A stretch of 64,000 nucleotides of DNA from Laccaria trichodermophora (Eukaryota > Basidiomycota > Agaricomycetes > Agaricales > Hydnangiaceae): positions 1,364,001 to 1,428,000 of the forward strand of contig JACTVC010000001.1 of the NCBI GenBank assembly GCA_018417955.1, in the 5' to 3' direction. The notes under the pieces are model-generated. The model saw nothing but the letters and a program-made list of their open reading frames with translations. It was not told the origin of the DNA and searched no databases. The position numbers and the translations under genes are program-made. This document shows positions 33,648-46,856 of the stretch, one piece after another; position 1 is the first letter of the stretch, and each line of letters starts with the position of its first letter.

Positions 33648-34783
33648 ATGTCAAACTACGTTGATCCTTCTGCACTCCACCACTCTTCCCCGCTCTCAGC
33701 CACTTCACCACTCTCAGCCACATCTCCAGAACCAGAAGCTGGGCCTTCCCGTAAACGTCCTCGCACAGAATCAACTTCAGAGGACCGCAAGGAGGCCCGA
33801 GCCCACCGTAACCGCATCGCCGCCCAGAACTCGCGCGATCGCCGCAAAGCACAATTCTCCTACCTTGAGCGCAGGGTCGCTGAGTTGGAGGAGGAGAACC
33901 GCCGACTTCGCGCTGGGATACCGGCACCCACACCCGCACCTCTTATTCCCGTCTCTTCCACCCGTGACGACCAACGGGAACGGGAGAACGAAGAGCTCAA
34001 AGAGCGAATCAAGACGCTTGAACAAGGATGGGAAGCTGTTATCAAGGCACTTGCAGCTCAGGGTGTTCAGACTTTCTCTGCTCCCCCAGCTCCAGCTCAA
34101 ACAACTCCAACCACTGTCCCTTCATCATCATCACTGTCAACCTTAATGGACACAAGTTTCACCGCCTTTCCCTCCCCCGCTCCCTCACATTCTTCTCTCG
34201 ACCTCACGCCCTCCGCCTTCACCACCTCGACAACAACAGAGTCTGAGTCTAGTAATCAACCAGCGCACGAGCCCACTCGCCACCTAGCACGGGTGGCGAC
34301 CATCGAGTCTAACTCGATGTCCCTGCAGCGGGTGGTCTCGCCGCGCTTGATCTCATCTCACTCTTCTCCTCTGGTGAAACATCCTCTATCAGCACTCCGG
34401 ACACCATGGTCGAGGACGACGCAAGCATGGATGACTTCTTCCGCGAGATACTCGTCCCTTCACCGTGCCTCGCGAACACGGCCCTGCCTGATTTTGATGC
34501 CCTCATCCAAACGTCGTCGGCGGCCTCCTCATCCGCCGCGACGCAAGTGAGTGGAGAGAGGGAAGAGGGGGTGGTGGTTGGTCGTGATGGGGGTTTGGAT
34601 ATGCATTTTGGAGATGAAAGGTCGACAAGTGAGGCGGATTGGGTGGACGAGGTGGGGATACATAGGCTTTTGGAGGAGATGGCTGGTATGAACGAGGAGT
34701 CTTCTGCGGGGGATATGTATGCGGGCTTGGGCCTCGATATGACGCATGGGTGGGATATGGCGGCGGCTGTTGACGTGTTCTGA
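33648..34783 (+). CDS. bZIP transcription factor resembling HAC1/XBP1
   Basis: CDS = 33648-34251 plus 34329-34783, giving 352 residues. The N-terminus is Ser/Pro-rich, then SRKRPR (nuclear signal) leads into the basic region RKEARAHRNRIAAQNSRDRR (about residues 47-66) and the leucine zipper (YLERRVAELEEENRRLRAG), with a further helix EELKERIKTLEQ. The NRIAAQNSRDRR signature is XBP1-like. Removing the 77-nt GTAATC...CTGCAG intron switches the frame into an acidic C-terminal half with EDDASMDDFFREIL and several acidic/aromatic patches, a plausible activation domain. If the intron stays in, the ORF runs on to 34550 and ends in a basic RRRRPP tail (300 residues). That layout recalls the unfolded-protein-response factor, but orthology to HAC1 is an inference. 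Confidence 0.8.
34301..34319 (+). promoter_or_regulatory. Perfect RNA hairpin over the bZIP intron branch site
   Basis: CATCGAGT-CTA-ACTCGATG forms an 8-bp perfect stem with a 3-nt loop. The loop and 3' stem start overlap the predicted branch sequence CTAAC of the intron 34252-34328. Four bases downstream lies CTGCAGC (34323-34329), the same heptamer as the loop at one Ire1 cleavage site of animal XBP1, and it spans the 3' splice site. Confidence 0.45.
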
Positions 34784-36916
34784 ATGGGCGAGGAACCTTT
34801 CAATTTTCTTTCCCCTCGTGGACCACACCCACCGACTTTCGATGATCAACCGCCGTCCCGCTTGCGTTATATATGGAGCTCGACCAGCAATGCACGGACA
34901 TTTGCAGCAAAGCAGGATTCCTTTGGCACCCCTCCTCTCAAAAAGTCTTGGTTTTCAGTATCTCTATCTCGGTTCTCGGTTTCTCTCCCATCTTGCCTCT
35001 ATTTAATCTTTTCGTCTTCTCGCTCAGCTATTTATAGATATCCATCATATCATCGACCAGGATCCGTCTCTCTCTACTCTACTCATCTCATTTTTTTATT
35101 TTTTTTACGTACCGCACATAGGACATCCTTTCCTTCTCATCGCCTACCTACCTCCTCTACCTTACCTTCCTCCCCCTCCCTCCCGTCCCAACTCACTCCC
35201 CCCCACCCTCCCGACGCCGTCTCCCACCCACACCTCTCCTTCTTCATCCCACCCACACTCCGTCCTTGCGATCTTCTGCATTTGGCACGGCTGCTCCCCT
35301 TTTTTTAGGGTTTGAGTAGTAGTGTTTTTTTGTGGTGTTTTGCGCGGCGGGTTTGGGGGTTGTTGTTGGGGTGGTATTTTTGTGTGGTGAGCGCTTGGGT
35401 TTTGCCAGTGGGCTTTGTGGGTGCAAGAAACATATGAGGGAGAGGGCTCCGTTTTGTTGTAGTGTAGTAGGCCAGAGTGGTTGAAGGAATGGATTCAAAT
35501 TGTGGTATTTTTGTTGGATTTCTGAGGGAAGTCAAAAAAAAAAGTACTGGTTTGGTACTTATTCAAGTTATTGGATGCGGAGATGCTTGGGACAGGGCTC
35601 GAAAAAGCAAAGAGTTTATTTTCTTTCTATCAACTGCATTATTTGATTACACTATACTTGGGCATCTTTTCTGCCAGTTGTGAAGACTGCCGGAATTGCA
35701 ACGCGCTTGCACAACCACCCCAGATCCTGCGAATACTCAGGCCTCCTGTGCCTAGGGGCTTTCCAGCATGAACGAGGAGAAAAAAGCCTTCCCTTTCTCC
35801 GCCGTGAAATCCGCCCTGAATCGGTCCTCGTATATGTATGCCTCTATAGGTGCATGGTCATGTGAGAAGCGGAGAAGTAAGTGGGGTGGGGGCTAAATGA
35901 TGGCGGCGGATTCAATGTATGAATGACGGCAGAAAAAATGCGTGGACATGTGGAATTGTAGCGCGCTTGCGCGGTGTTAGAGGAGGGACGATATTGAGGC
36001 GTGAATCCGCAGCAGCGTTAAAATTCCAGAGCGATAAGTGGAATAAATGAAGAGTTGAATGTGATGGCCATAGAAGATAATTGAGTTGTGAAGCCATGGT
36101 GATAAAATTGTCCCATACGAGAGCTACACCCAAAGACCAGCCGTGATGACAGAGCCAGCTCGTCCACTCCTGGTGAGTAGAATTAACCATGAAAAGAAGA
36201 ACCTTTGAAGGCCTGAGCGGGTGCGCCGCGGGGCGCTGAGTGTCAATGCCTAAAATGAAGGAAATGAAGGAAATTGGGAGAGGTTTGCGTTTCAGAAAAC
36301 CCTGCAAACTGGCAACGACCGGCTTTCCTCATAGAGAAAAGGCAAGGCTAATCGTTCGATTGAAGATAGCATTGAGAGTATCCTCTCCGGCAAGTCCTCG
36401 AAGCAACTTGAAGGTTATCAAGATAACAGTGAAGAGTAACCGTCATTTGGCGGTTTTATTTCGAATAAACCAATCCAGAGATAACCCAGGAGACGACCGT
36501 TGGTCCTGAAAATCTGGTTGGGTGCTGATCTCATTCAGGCTGGTCCTAGCATATGATGTCGTGCAGTTGACAGTGCGAGAAGGCCATCCCTGGACAAGCA
36601 AAGCTCACTGCCCCAATCAGACCGTCTTTTACCGAGGACAAACTGGGTTATCGCGCGGCCATGTTGAAAGATTCTTGCCTTTACATACACTTCATCGTCC
36701 GTCCATTCTTCATGTCGGCAGCTTCGGGAAGGGCAGTCGGACTCGTGACCGAGGTGTGACACCAGCTAACCTCGAATGTTAACAACATCATGACATTCCT
36801 TTTGCAATCGCAAGATTGCCTTTACGACCGATACCTCATAAAAATCCTTATAAAGTCGCCAATCTTACGCTAACGTATAATCAATCTCCCCAATCCTTTG
36901 GCGGTCTTCCTCACGC
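34784..36916. other. Long intergenic region with a pyrimidine-rich block
   Basis: About 2.1 kb without a recognised gene. From 35030 to 35290 the plus strand is strongly C/T-rich, as in fungal promoters or leader exons, but no downstream open frame follows directly. The rest shows only short frames. Confidence 0.45.
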
Positions 36917-38933
36917 ATGTCTATTTCGAAGGAATCTCGCCTTTTGGAGTCTGGATATAGCGCCTACCACTCGTCTATAAGCCGGATCCCTGGGGATCTA
37001 CTTATTGAGGCTGCGCTGTTCCTAGAGTCGCGTAAAGACATCTTAAACTTTTGCTTGACGGTGCGTGATTCCATTTTACAGTCTCGTGCCACAACTGACC
37101 TCTCTATAAAGTCAAACTACATCTTTTCCAATGTGTCCTCAGTTCTCTACGAAAAGGTGGTGTTAAAGTCCGCAGAACAGTGCACATGGACTCTTGGAAT
37201 GCTTGCTAGACGGATCGATGTTGCACGACACGTCCGAGAGCTCATCATAACCCTATCCAAACCATTCGTTTCCGCGATCGACAACGCCACTGCGAGCGCT
37301 GCTGTCAGAAAAGTAGCAGGGGCAATGCGTTTAGACGCCTTAACGAAATTCTGTTGGGATGCAGAGGAGTCGCCATATCATGAGGATATGTGGTTTGCCT
37401 TGCGTATGGGGTGTGTATTCGTTCCCTTCTGTGCCCACATCGTTGCCTTCCTCAACGCGCTTGTTACAGGTGTCCTCAATTGCGTTATATCGGAACGTCC
37501 ATCGGCTCAGTTCTCCCCAACCTCAATAGCCATGTGGGTTTCACAGATCCTTCTACTTTCATTGTGATTGACGGCTTCGATAGTTATTTGACTTCGTTGA
37601 CCTTCTTGGATTTTCCCTGACGTTGAAGAACGGGTTTTACGAAAGTCACCTTGACATGTTTCTCGACGGTCAGTGCGCCAATGTTTCCAAGGTGCAGAGC
37701 TTGAACATCTTTTGGACAGATGATCAGCCAATCTTTAAAAATATTTGCGATATGCTTACTCGCAACTGTCCCAACCTCGAGGAACTTGGTGTCGAGGGTT
37801 CTTCCTCTGTGCCCACAGACATTCATTGTTTGGTGGGGGGTCGGTGGCCCACGTTGAAGAAGTTATCTCTTGGAGATGTGTGCTGGGACTGGTTTCCAAG
37901 GTCGTCAAGCCCGGGGGAGAAGCGTCCTTTCGTCGCTTTTCTCGAGGCTCACGAATACCTGGAAAGTATCAGTTTGTCAAGGCACATCATTCAGCCCATT
38001 CATCTCTCTACCTTGAGCCCAGAAAGTTTAAGTGGTGTGACGTCCTTTTCAGGGACTCACCAACAACTCCAGGCCCTTCCTCACCTGCACTCTTCTTTGA
38101 GGTCTGTGACTTTTCGGGATCCAGTGGAGACGCGCGAGGTGTCATCAATCACCGTGGCGAGCCTGCTTCGGGATGTCACCAGTCTCACAGAACTGAAAGT
38201 TTCGTTCACTCTGCACTCGATGTATGACAGTGGCAACCTCCTCCGTTCTCTTGTTCAGGCGTGTCCCAATCTACGCCACCTTGACCTGACTTGCGAGCAT
38301 AAGCCCTCATTCCATCTGGCAAGTTTTTTAGACTGGTAATTGCCCTTTGCTTTTTTCTTACCATCCCTCTAGGACACTTTTACCAAAGTCATCCGCGGCC
38401 TTCCGAAACTCCGCACCTTCTCTCTGAGTATCGTCAAATATCCCGGTGATGAAACACTTGCCTCAGGCGCCGCACGAATTGCACAAAGCAACCCCCGTCT
38501 CCAAAAGTTTTCTCTCGCCTTCCTTCCCCCCGTTTACTCGGCTCCTCTGCCATTTTCCCTCTCGTTTCCCTTCTCCCCATTCCGTTTACGTGAATCTGGC
38601 ACGTTTGAAATTTCGTGCGATCAATACGGTCTCCCTCTGAACCTCACCGCGCATGAGAACCGTCAAAGGATTTGGCCCTGGGGGCTTGGAGTTTCAACGT
38701 GGACAAGGGAGTACGTGAAGGATCTGCGTCCCCTCAGCTCGCCGGGGCGGAGGAAGCAGGGTGTGCGTGGATTCATGAACTTGATCTTTGAGAAGTCCTC
38801 AGCGGGTGAGGAGATGCGAATGATCATTTTCTGTGGATTTTTGGTGTGCCTTGCTGTGTGGGGCTTCACCGGGGAAGGGGGTAGGGCTATCGCTCGGGTT
38901 AGGGCATCACACCGTTCGGTGATATTGGTATGA
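36917..38933 (+). CDS. F-box protein, 600 residues, with a GC-AG intron
   Basis: CDS = 36917-37060, 37112-37410, 37470-37533, 37584-38318, 38373-38933; the sum is divisible by three. The F-box lies near the start (ISRIPGDLLIEAALFLESRKDILNFCLT), then RIDVARHVRELII, LFDFVDLLGFSLTLKNGF (created by joining exons 3 and 4) and leucine-rich repeats such as LTELKVSF and CPNLRHLDLTCE. Intron 4 (38319-38372) must use a GCAAGT donor to stay in frame. Intron 1 (51 bp) is a multiple of three, so its retention would only insert 17 residues. The C-terminal FCGFLVCLAVWGF is hydrophobic. An alternative last exon, 39042-39173, could replace the final codons if GT at 38928 is used. Role: SCF substrate adaptor, target unknown. 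Confidence 0.7.
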
Positions 38934-39181
38934 TTTCTACTTACTATGTACTTGTGGATGGAGATGTTAGGAGTGTATGTATAGCTATTTCTGATAGACA
39001 AACTATTCCTTATGACAACTGTGAGTGCTGCTTGTCTATAGGCTCATGAACAGCTTGTCACTGTATACGAAAAGCTTGATCACCGTGCACGTGCTGCCAT
39101 GCACCACCCACTACCGTGGCAGGCATCTTGGCTACCACAGGTTCAAAACCAGCCAGGATATCTGAATTTGTAGTTGACGCT

Positions 39182-40198
39182 ATGGAGAAGGGCGAAGCCG
39201 TCGAAGCGAAAACATGGGAGGAGGTAAGTGTTCAACTTGAATGACCCTTGACTATTCCGAATCAAGCGTCAATGTCCTTTACCAGAGCGTGCAACGAGCA
39301 AGGCAATTTTGGGAACGGGTAAGGAAAGAAAGGAAACCTTGGTGGCACTATCGGTCTATTGCCTTGAGGTTGGATCCTCTTCGAAGGTTCATCAGACCTA
39401 TTTTTCGCTGGACCATTCGCAAGTTATGGTTTCAGTTCCTCGAGTTGGTCTCAACGATTCGCCCTGACGCGTGTAACCCGAGTAGCTACTCTCGGCCCCT
39501 GGTTGTTTCTCAAGCGGTTGCGAGCCCCGTACTCAGAGCCTGCATCTATCGATTTCGTGCGAAGGCGTACTAAAATTCCTGTACCCACTGTCTGGTGCAC
39601 GGTTCCTTTTGCTGGGTCAAGGTGGATGGTTCTTAGCAGAATTAAAGGAAAAGCTATGAGCCAGCGAGGCTGGGATGATCTTGATAGGGATTCGCAAGAT
39701 AAAATCATCATCCAGTTACGGAACATGGTTTCCCAGCTGCGCGAAATCGAACCTCCTGTCGGACCCGAGATATGTTCTATCCTTGGTGGCCCTGTCGACG
39801 ACTTGCGTTTGTGCACGGATGAGCCTCTCTTCTATATCAACGAACAGCAAATGAATTACCAGCTCCGGCTTGGGCAACCTCTCACAAACGGGTCCACAGA
39901 CTTGCCCTATTACGCAGATCTCGTGGCGTCACACTCAATTCGCCATCCCATTGTGTTCACTCACGGGGATATTGCACTGCGCAACATCATGGTGGAAGGT
40001 GCAACTATCACAGCCCTGATTGATTGGGAGTGTGCAGGTTGGTTTCCCGCTCACTGGGAATATATCAAAACCTACTTTGGCGCCCAAGGCGAGAGATCTT
40101 TTACGGAACGTATTCGCGAGTTTGTACCAGCGTATGATCTTGAAATGCGGGCCGACGGGCAATTCGGATGGGGTTTGCCAAAGTGGAGATGTATTTAG
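39182..40198 (+). CDS. APH-type phosphotransferase family protein
   Basis: The C-terminal part (39503-40198) is an aminoglycoside-phosphotransferase/choline-kinase-like domain. It shows the catalytic loop FTHGDIALRNIMV (His-Gly-Asp, then Asn) and the metal-binding LIDWECAGWFP (Asp-Trp-Glu), preceded by FVRRRTKIPVPTVW and GSRWMVLSRIKG (nucleotide-binding region). In fungi this family includes many small-molecule kinases of unknown substrate. The 5' part is less certain. ATG 39182, a 62-bp intron (39224-39285) and the frame SVQRARQFWERV...FLELVSTIRP look coding, but they lie in a different frame from the kinase domain, and no intron that joins them in frame was found near 39470. A frameshift or unusual splicing is possible. 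Confidence 0.65.
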
Positions 40199-40325
40199 TT
40201 GGAAGGATGGAACACCGACAAGGTTGTGAGTTTCCCATCGGAACGGACGGTACAATGAGCACTAATATACAAGTACGATGTTACTACGACGAGGACTCGA
40301 GCAGCTAGATTCACAAAGCTCTGAA

Positions 40326-40856
40326 TCATAAAGGCAGCAGTGGGAAGTCGCCTCTGAACAATGCACGTTCCCGCAGTGTGTAGAGTCTTTCAGCTCGCTC
40401 GAGGACTCGAAGGTAAAGATCATCCTTTGTACATGGGAGGTCAATTAAACCGCTATCTTCGAACAAAAGAAGTGCATGCATAGCCCAGACTGCGCATGTC
40501 CAGGGTACGGCGGGACCTACTATGGTGAATCCCTTGTGGTTAAGGGGTGGACAGTTTTCGCGGATGAAGCTGTCAATGACATTGATGGTGCAACCTGGGT
40601 CGGTGATGGTGCCGACGACGAGGATGCCGACGAAATCGCTCAACAGACGAAGGTTCACAACGGCGAAATGCTTCATCCAGGCTTGAGATCGATCAACTCC
40701 GCGCTCAATTGCGTCGTTGTCGCGGAGGATCTCGTAGGTTGTGACCATCTGATCTGTGGCCAACGACCCCCCCAAACACAGGGCCCAGTGGAAGTAAGGA
40801 CCTTGATCAACATCGTTGGTGATGTGGTACATGACAATGCCGATCTGCACAACCAT
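40326..40856 (-). CDS. Conserved Agaricomycete hypothetical protein, 176 residues
   Basis: Single open frame. It matches by pattern a mushroom family of about 150-200 residues characterised by MYHITNDV.QGP.FHWALC near the N-terminus and a C-terminal PWTCAVWAMHALLL. The first motif fits here exactly (MYHITNDVDQGPYFHWALCL). No signal peptide or membrane helix. The biochemical role is unknown. The ATG at 40856 was taken as the start; the internal Met before YHITNDV could also serve. It is convergent with the APH gene, with a gap of about 130 bp. Confidence 0.6.
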   Translation of the reverse strand: MVVQIGIVMYHITNDVDQGPYFHWALCLGGSLATDQMVTTYEILRDNDAIERGVDRSQAWMKHFAVVNLRLLSDFVGILVVGTITDPGCTINVIDSFIRENCPPLNHKGFTIVGPAVPWTCAVWAMHALLLFEDSGLIDLPCTKDDLYLRVLERAERLYTLRERALFRGDFPLLPL

Positions 40857-41595
40857 CTTTTATGCAATGTCCCGAAATACAAGGTCAGGAATGCCGTTTA
40901 AACTGGAAGGGAACCGTCGGAGAAATCTGTCGCGAAGCCCGTGAGTTGCGGTTGGAAAGAAGCCTCCTGCTCGACTCACACTGGATGGTGTAGAATTTCT
41001 TCTGATCTGCCAAACTAGAAGGATAAAGTACGCTTGAGGTCTTCAAATCCAGGATGGTGAGGAAAGCGGGGGGATGAAGGCGTGGCATGCCGTACGAATC
41101 AGATAATAGGGTACCAAGGGACCAATTTGAAATTTGAAGTAGGGGCACTGGGGCAGCTTCACAGGCCGTGTACAACGTCGAAATAGTACAATATACTATT
41201 TCAATATCAAATCTATTTTATTTCTCATCAAATACTTAAGTACGCAGAACGAAGGGGAATGTAAACCCAGTGAAAAATGCTGAGCACAGATTTGAACAAG
41301 GATTTGAACAATCTAGAGCAAAAAGTAGATCGGATATGACAGCTGGTAATTTGAACAGATTCGAATCTGCTATGGTTCGGAATTTCGATTCAAATCGAAT
41401 AAGGTTGGTTTCACCGATTTCAACCAATCGAATAAACTCGTTACCGTCCTTATATGAGGCAGGGAACCTCATCTCATACAAGGATCCACATCCACCAACT
41501 GAAGTCATTTTAAAACGGCGGGGGTTACGTGACAGGTGTGGGCCTACTAGCGTAACGGTTCACCTTCAAGCTTGGGTTCTCCGCTCACGCTGCAG
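40857..41595. other. No gene recognised
   Basis: About 740 bp, the divergent upstream region of the small hypothetical gene and the broken CLF1 gene. The antisense frame 40885-41175 may be non-coding. Confidence 0.4.
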
Positions 41596-44238
41596 GACGG
41601 CCGTGCTCCTAGGTAAGAATTTCGATTTTAGATTCCATTGAAAACACTAATATCTTTCGCAGGATTAAAAAACGGGCGCCGGCTGCGATACAGGTAAGTT
41701 AACAACAAGATACCGCTGCCCACATTGTGATTCAACTGCAACGCGACGTAGATTACAGCTGAGCAGTTGCTACGAGAGGTGTGTTTTAACACCTGGGAAT
41801 GAAGTATGTTGTGACTAACATTAACCCTCTGCATAGGCCCAAGAACGCCAGGAAAACGCATTTCGTGCGCCCAAACAGCGTGTTGAAGATTTTGAGGAGC
41901 TTCAGGAATACCGTGGGCGGAAAAGAAAGGAGTTCGAGGAACGAATACGACAGACACGGGGTAGTATGTATGTGTTTAAACCACCCACCCGCCTTATCTT
42001 ATATATGTTCACCCCATTGCAGAAAAGAATGGTTGCAATATGCCAACTGGGAGGCCACCCAAAACGAATTTGCCCGCTCCAGGTCCATCTTCGAGCGTGC
42101 CCTTGACGTCGACCCACGGTCTACCAGGCTCTGGCTGTCCTACACCGAAATGGAGTTCAAATCACGCAATGTTAACATGTGCGCAACCTCTTCGATCGCG
42201 CCGTTACCCTTCTCCCACGCATCGACCAGTTGTGGTATAAATACGTTTACTTTGAGGAGCTCCTCCAGAACTTACCTGGTGCGCGACAGGTCTTCGAGCG
42301 CTGGATGCACTGGGAGCCTGACGGCAAGGTATGGCAGGCATACACCAAGCTTGAGGAGCGGTATCAGGAGCTCGACAGGGCCAGTGCGATCTACGAACGT
42401 TGGGTCGCGGTGAGGCCAGAGCCCAGGAAGAAGTGGGGAAAGTTTGAGGAACAGAGGGGTAGACCAGACAAGGCACGGGAAGTTTTCCAGACTGCCTTTG
42501 AGTTTTATGGGGACGACGAAGAGCAAGTGACGAAGGCTCCAGTCGTATTTTCTGCGTTCGCGAAGATGGAGACGAGCTTGAAAGAGTATGAGAGAGCCCG
42601 AGTGATTTATAAAGTTGGTGCCGTTTGCTTTTTTTTTCTAAAAAAAAATGTGCTCAACCGTTCTGAAGTTCGCCCTTGACCGCATTCCCCGCACCAAATC
42701 CGCTGGTCTATATGCCTCTTACACGAAATTTGAAAAACAACACGGAACTCGCAGTAGTGTCGAAAGCGCTGTTTTTGTCAAGCGGAGGATTCAGTACGAA
42801 GAAGAGATCAAACATAATGGGCAAAATTACGACGTTTGGTTCGACTATACCCGCCTTGAGAAGGCATTTGTCGAGATCTCAAGGAAGATGTCACTACGCT
42901 GGAGGAACAGGACGCTGCTCGCGGTCGAGTGCGGGAGGTGTATGAGCGCTCTGTCGCCCAAGTTCCCCCTGGTTCCGACAAAAGACACTGGAGGAGGTAT
43001 ATTTTTTTGTAGTTGAATTACGCTTTATTTGAAGAAATTGAGGTCAAGGTGCGTTCGCTCTTCTCGTTCCCGTGTTGAAAAGACCAAAGTCTCCAACCAC
43101 ACTCTCTAGGATTACCCTCGCGCCCGGCAGGTCTATCAAACCGCAATCCAACTTGTTTCACACAAAGGATTTACGTTCGCGAAACTCTGGCTGATATTCG
43201 CCAAGTTCGAAATTCGGCGACTCGACTTGGGGGCCGCTCGTAAAATTCTAGGTACCGCCATTGACATGTGCCCAAAGGAGGCCCTTTTCAAAGGATATAT
43301 CGACCTGGAGATTGAGGTATGTATCTCCCATGCTGTTGGCTGGATACTGATTTCTTTCTTTACTAGCTTCGTGAATTTGATCGCGTGCGTGCATTGTATG
43401 AAAAGTATCTCGAAGTATGTGTTTTTCGCCATATTCTCCGACGCTTTCGTGATGACATCATATCCCAGTTTGACCCCGCCTGTTCTGCCGCTTGGGCCAA
43501 GTACGCTGAGCTTGAAACACAACTTGAAGACTTTACGCGTGCCTGTGCCATCTTTGAACTTGGTGTATCGCAGGAGGTCCACATGCCTGAAGTGTTGTGG
43601 AAGGCCTACATTGACTTTGAGATTGAGGAAGGCGACCGCGAACTTGCGCGCTCCCTATATGAGCGTCTGATTTCTCTCAGCGGTAATGTGAAGGTGTGGG
43701 TGTCCTATGCTATGTTTGAGGGTGAGCCGATACCTGTCCCGCGTGACGAGAGAGACGAGGAAGTAGAGGGGGAGGAGGAAGAGAGGAAGCTCGTGCTTGG
43801 CGATTCAATACTTGCAAGACAGGTCTTCGAGCGGGGTTACAAGGACCAGAAAAGCAAGGGTCTGAAGGAGGAGGTATACCGTTTCAATAGCTTCTTTCGC
43901 CCACTATGCTAATGTATGATTGCTATAGCGTGTTGCACTTTTGGAAGTGTGGAAAAACTTCGAGAGGAAGCATGGCACTCCTGAAGAAGTTGCAAAGGTG
44001 GATGCTATGATGCCTGTCACCGCTGTACGGCGGACTACCGACAAGGAGACAGGGCAGGTAATTGAAGGTCCGTCTAAGATATATTTGCTATTTGATCCTC
44101 CAATCTCACAATGCTTTAGACTTCGAATTTGTGTTCCCAGATGATCTACGAGAGAATAATCCCAACTCATTCAAGTTCATGCAGTTGGCGCGGGCTTGGA
44201 AGATGGCTCAGAATGGTAAAAGTGACACAACATCATGA
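41596..44238 (+). pseudogene. CLF1: CLF1/Crooked-neck pre-mRNA splicing factor gene, broken copy
   Basis: HAT-repeat scaffold of the Prp19-associated spliceosome complex. Order and spacing follow the family: DGRAPRIKKRAPAAIQITAE (41.6 kb), [152 protein letters not shown] and a C-terminal FVFPDD-like block. Lesions: the Met before DGR is not present at the expected place; one base is missing at about 42177 (NVN-H); one base is missing at about 42861 (LE-EG); TAG replaces the Trp codon of [13 protein letters not shown] at about 43013. Introns are otherwise well formed. CLF1 is essential in yeast, so either another copy exists or the sequence has errors. Confidence 0.8.
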
Positions 44239-44927
44239 ACTTTGCGAGTACAGGGCGCTTTAGCTGGCTGCACATGTTCTACCTTCAACATGATAACGAT
44301 AACTTGTACGACTGATCACAATGCTTTCTGCGACGGAATTGACTACATTACATTCCAGAAGATCTGTCAGTGTGAAATAAAGAGAGAAAGCTGATTCCCT
44401 CAAGCAGCAACAGTTGGGAACTCTCAACGCTTCTGAATTCGCTCCATGTTGAAGTTGGTACCGAGATAATAAATTGCCCTAAATAGAGGCGGCAGGTTAC
44501 TTATGTAGGGTGCAGGTACAAGCAGTGTACATTTGCCAAAGACGGTGATATCGTGAGCTACATAACATCCAAATCATTCTAAGTGACATTCTACAAGCAA
44601 CAGCGAAAAAGCCAAGTGAGTACGACGGTGACAATGACGAAAGACTTGGGGGACACGATGACAAACTCAAGAAATATATGTAGATGATTAATACCTGTTG
44701 TGCGAGGGACGAAATAAGGATAGATAAACCAACGAGATGAGACGAGATATGGGAATAGAGGAAGGAGTGGGCGACGTAGCGATGCGCAGATATCGGTAAT
44801 CCATTTACAGATAGGTGCATGCAAGACGGTGTTGTTTTTTGGTGCGTGGTGGGAAAAGCATTGAAAGGGCGTGCGTGGCAGTGATGAAACCGTCATGTAC
44901 AATGCAGCATGGCGAGGTAGAATATAA
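44239..44927. other. Intergenic, convergent gene ends
   Basis: About 690 bp between the CLF1 relic and the HMT1 stop codon. It contains only short frames; likely 3' untranslated regions. Confidence 0.4.
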
Positions 44928-46508
<1,581 letters not shown>

Positions 46509-46738
46509 AATCAATGGCGGATCGATGGTGGCGACGGGAAGAGGTGAAGGAACTGAAAAATATTTTTTTAAACATGCCGAAACTAGACGCGCAAGACACG
46601 TGGTATTCGATCACATGACATTAATATGATTGTGGCTGTAGTCAGCGCCTGATTTGGACAACATCGCCTCCAAGGCTCAAGCTTGACTCAAGCTGCGCCC
46701 CGCAGTATCTTCTTCCTAATTACTCCCCGACGTCGTAC

Positions 46739-46745
46739 TATATAA
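46739..46745 (+). promoter_or_regulatory. TATA box of the BRI3-like gene
   Basis: TATATAA about 112 bp upstream of the ATG at 46857. Position and sequence fit a core promoter. HMT1 starts divergently about 230 bp to the left, so the 350 bp between the two genes serves both. Confidence 0.45.
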
Positions 46746-46856
46746 GCGACGTTCACTGCAAATGATTGTCGACCCCAACCACAATATTATGGTACAACCT
46801 TATTGCTCGTCGGTTATGCCCATGATGCTCACTAATGACTCCAGATTCAGCCAGAG

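Noticed and set aside
34307..34328. A 22-nt Ire1-type intron ending at CTGCAG in the bZIP gene
   Set aside because: Its length does not give the frame change needed to reach the acidic C-terminus; no second CNG/CNG loop with the right spacing was found, so the 77-nt intron is preferred.
34784..35308. 174-codon plus-strand ORF after the bZIP gene
   Set aside because: Ser/Pro/Leu-rich translation of a pyrimidine-rich stretch, not a plausible protein.
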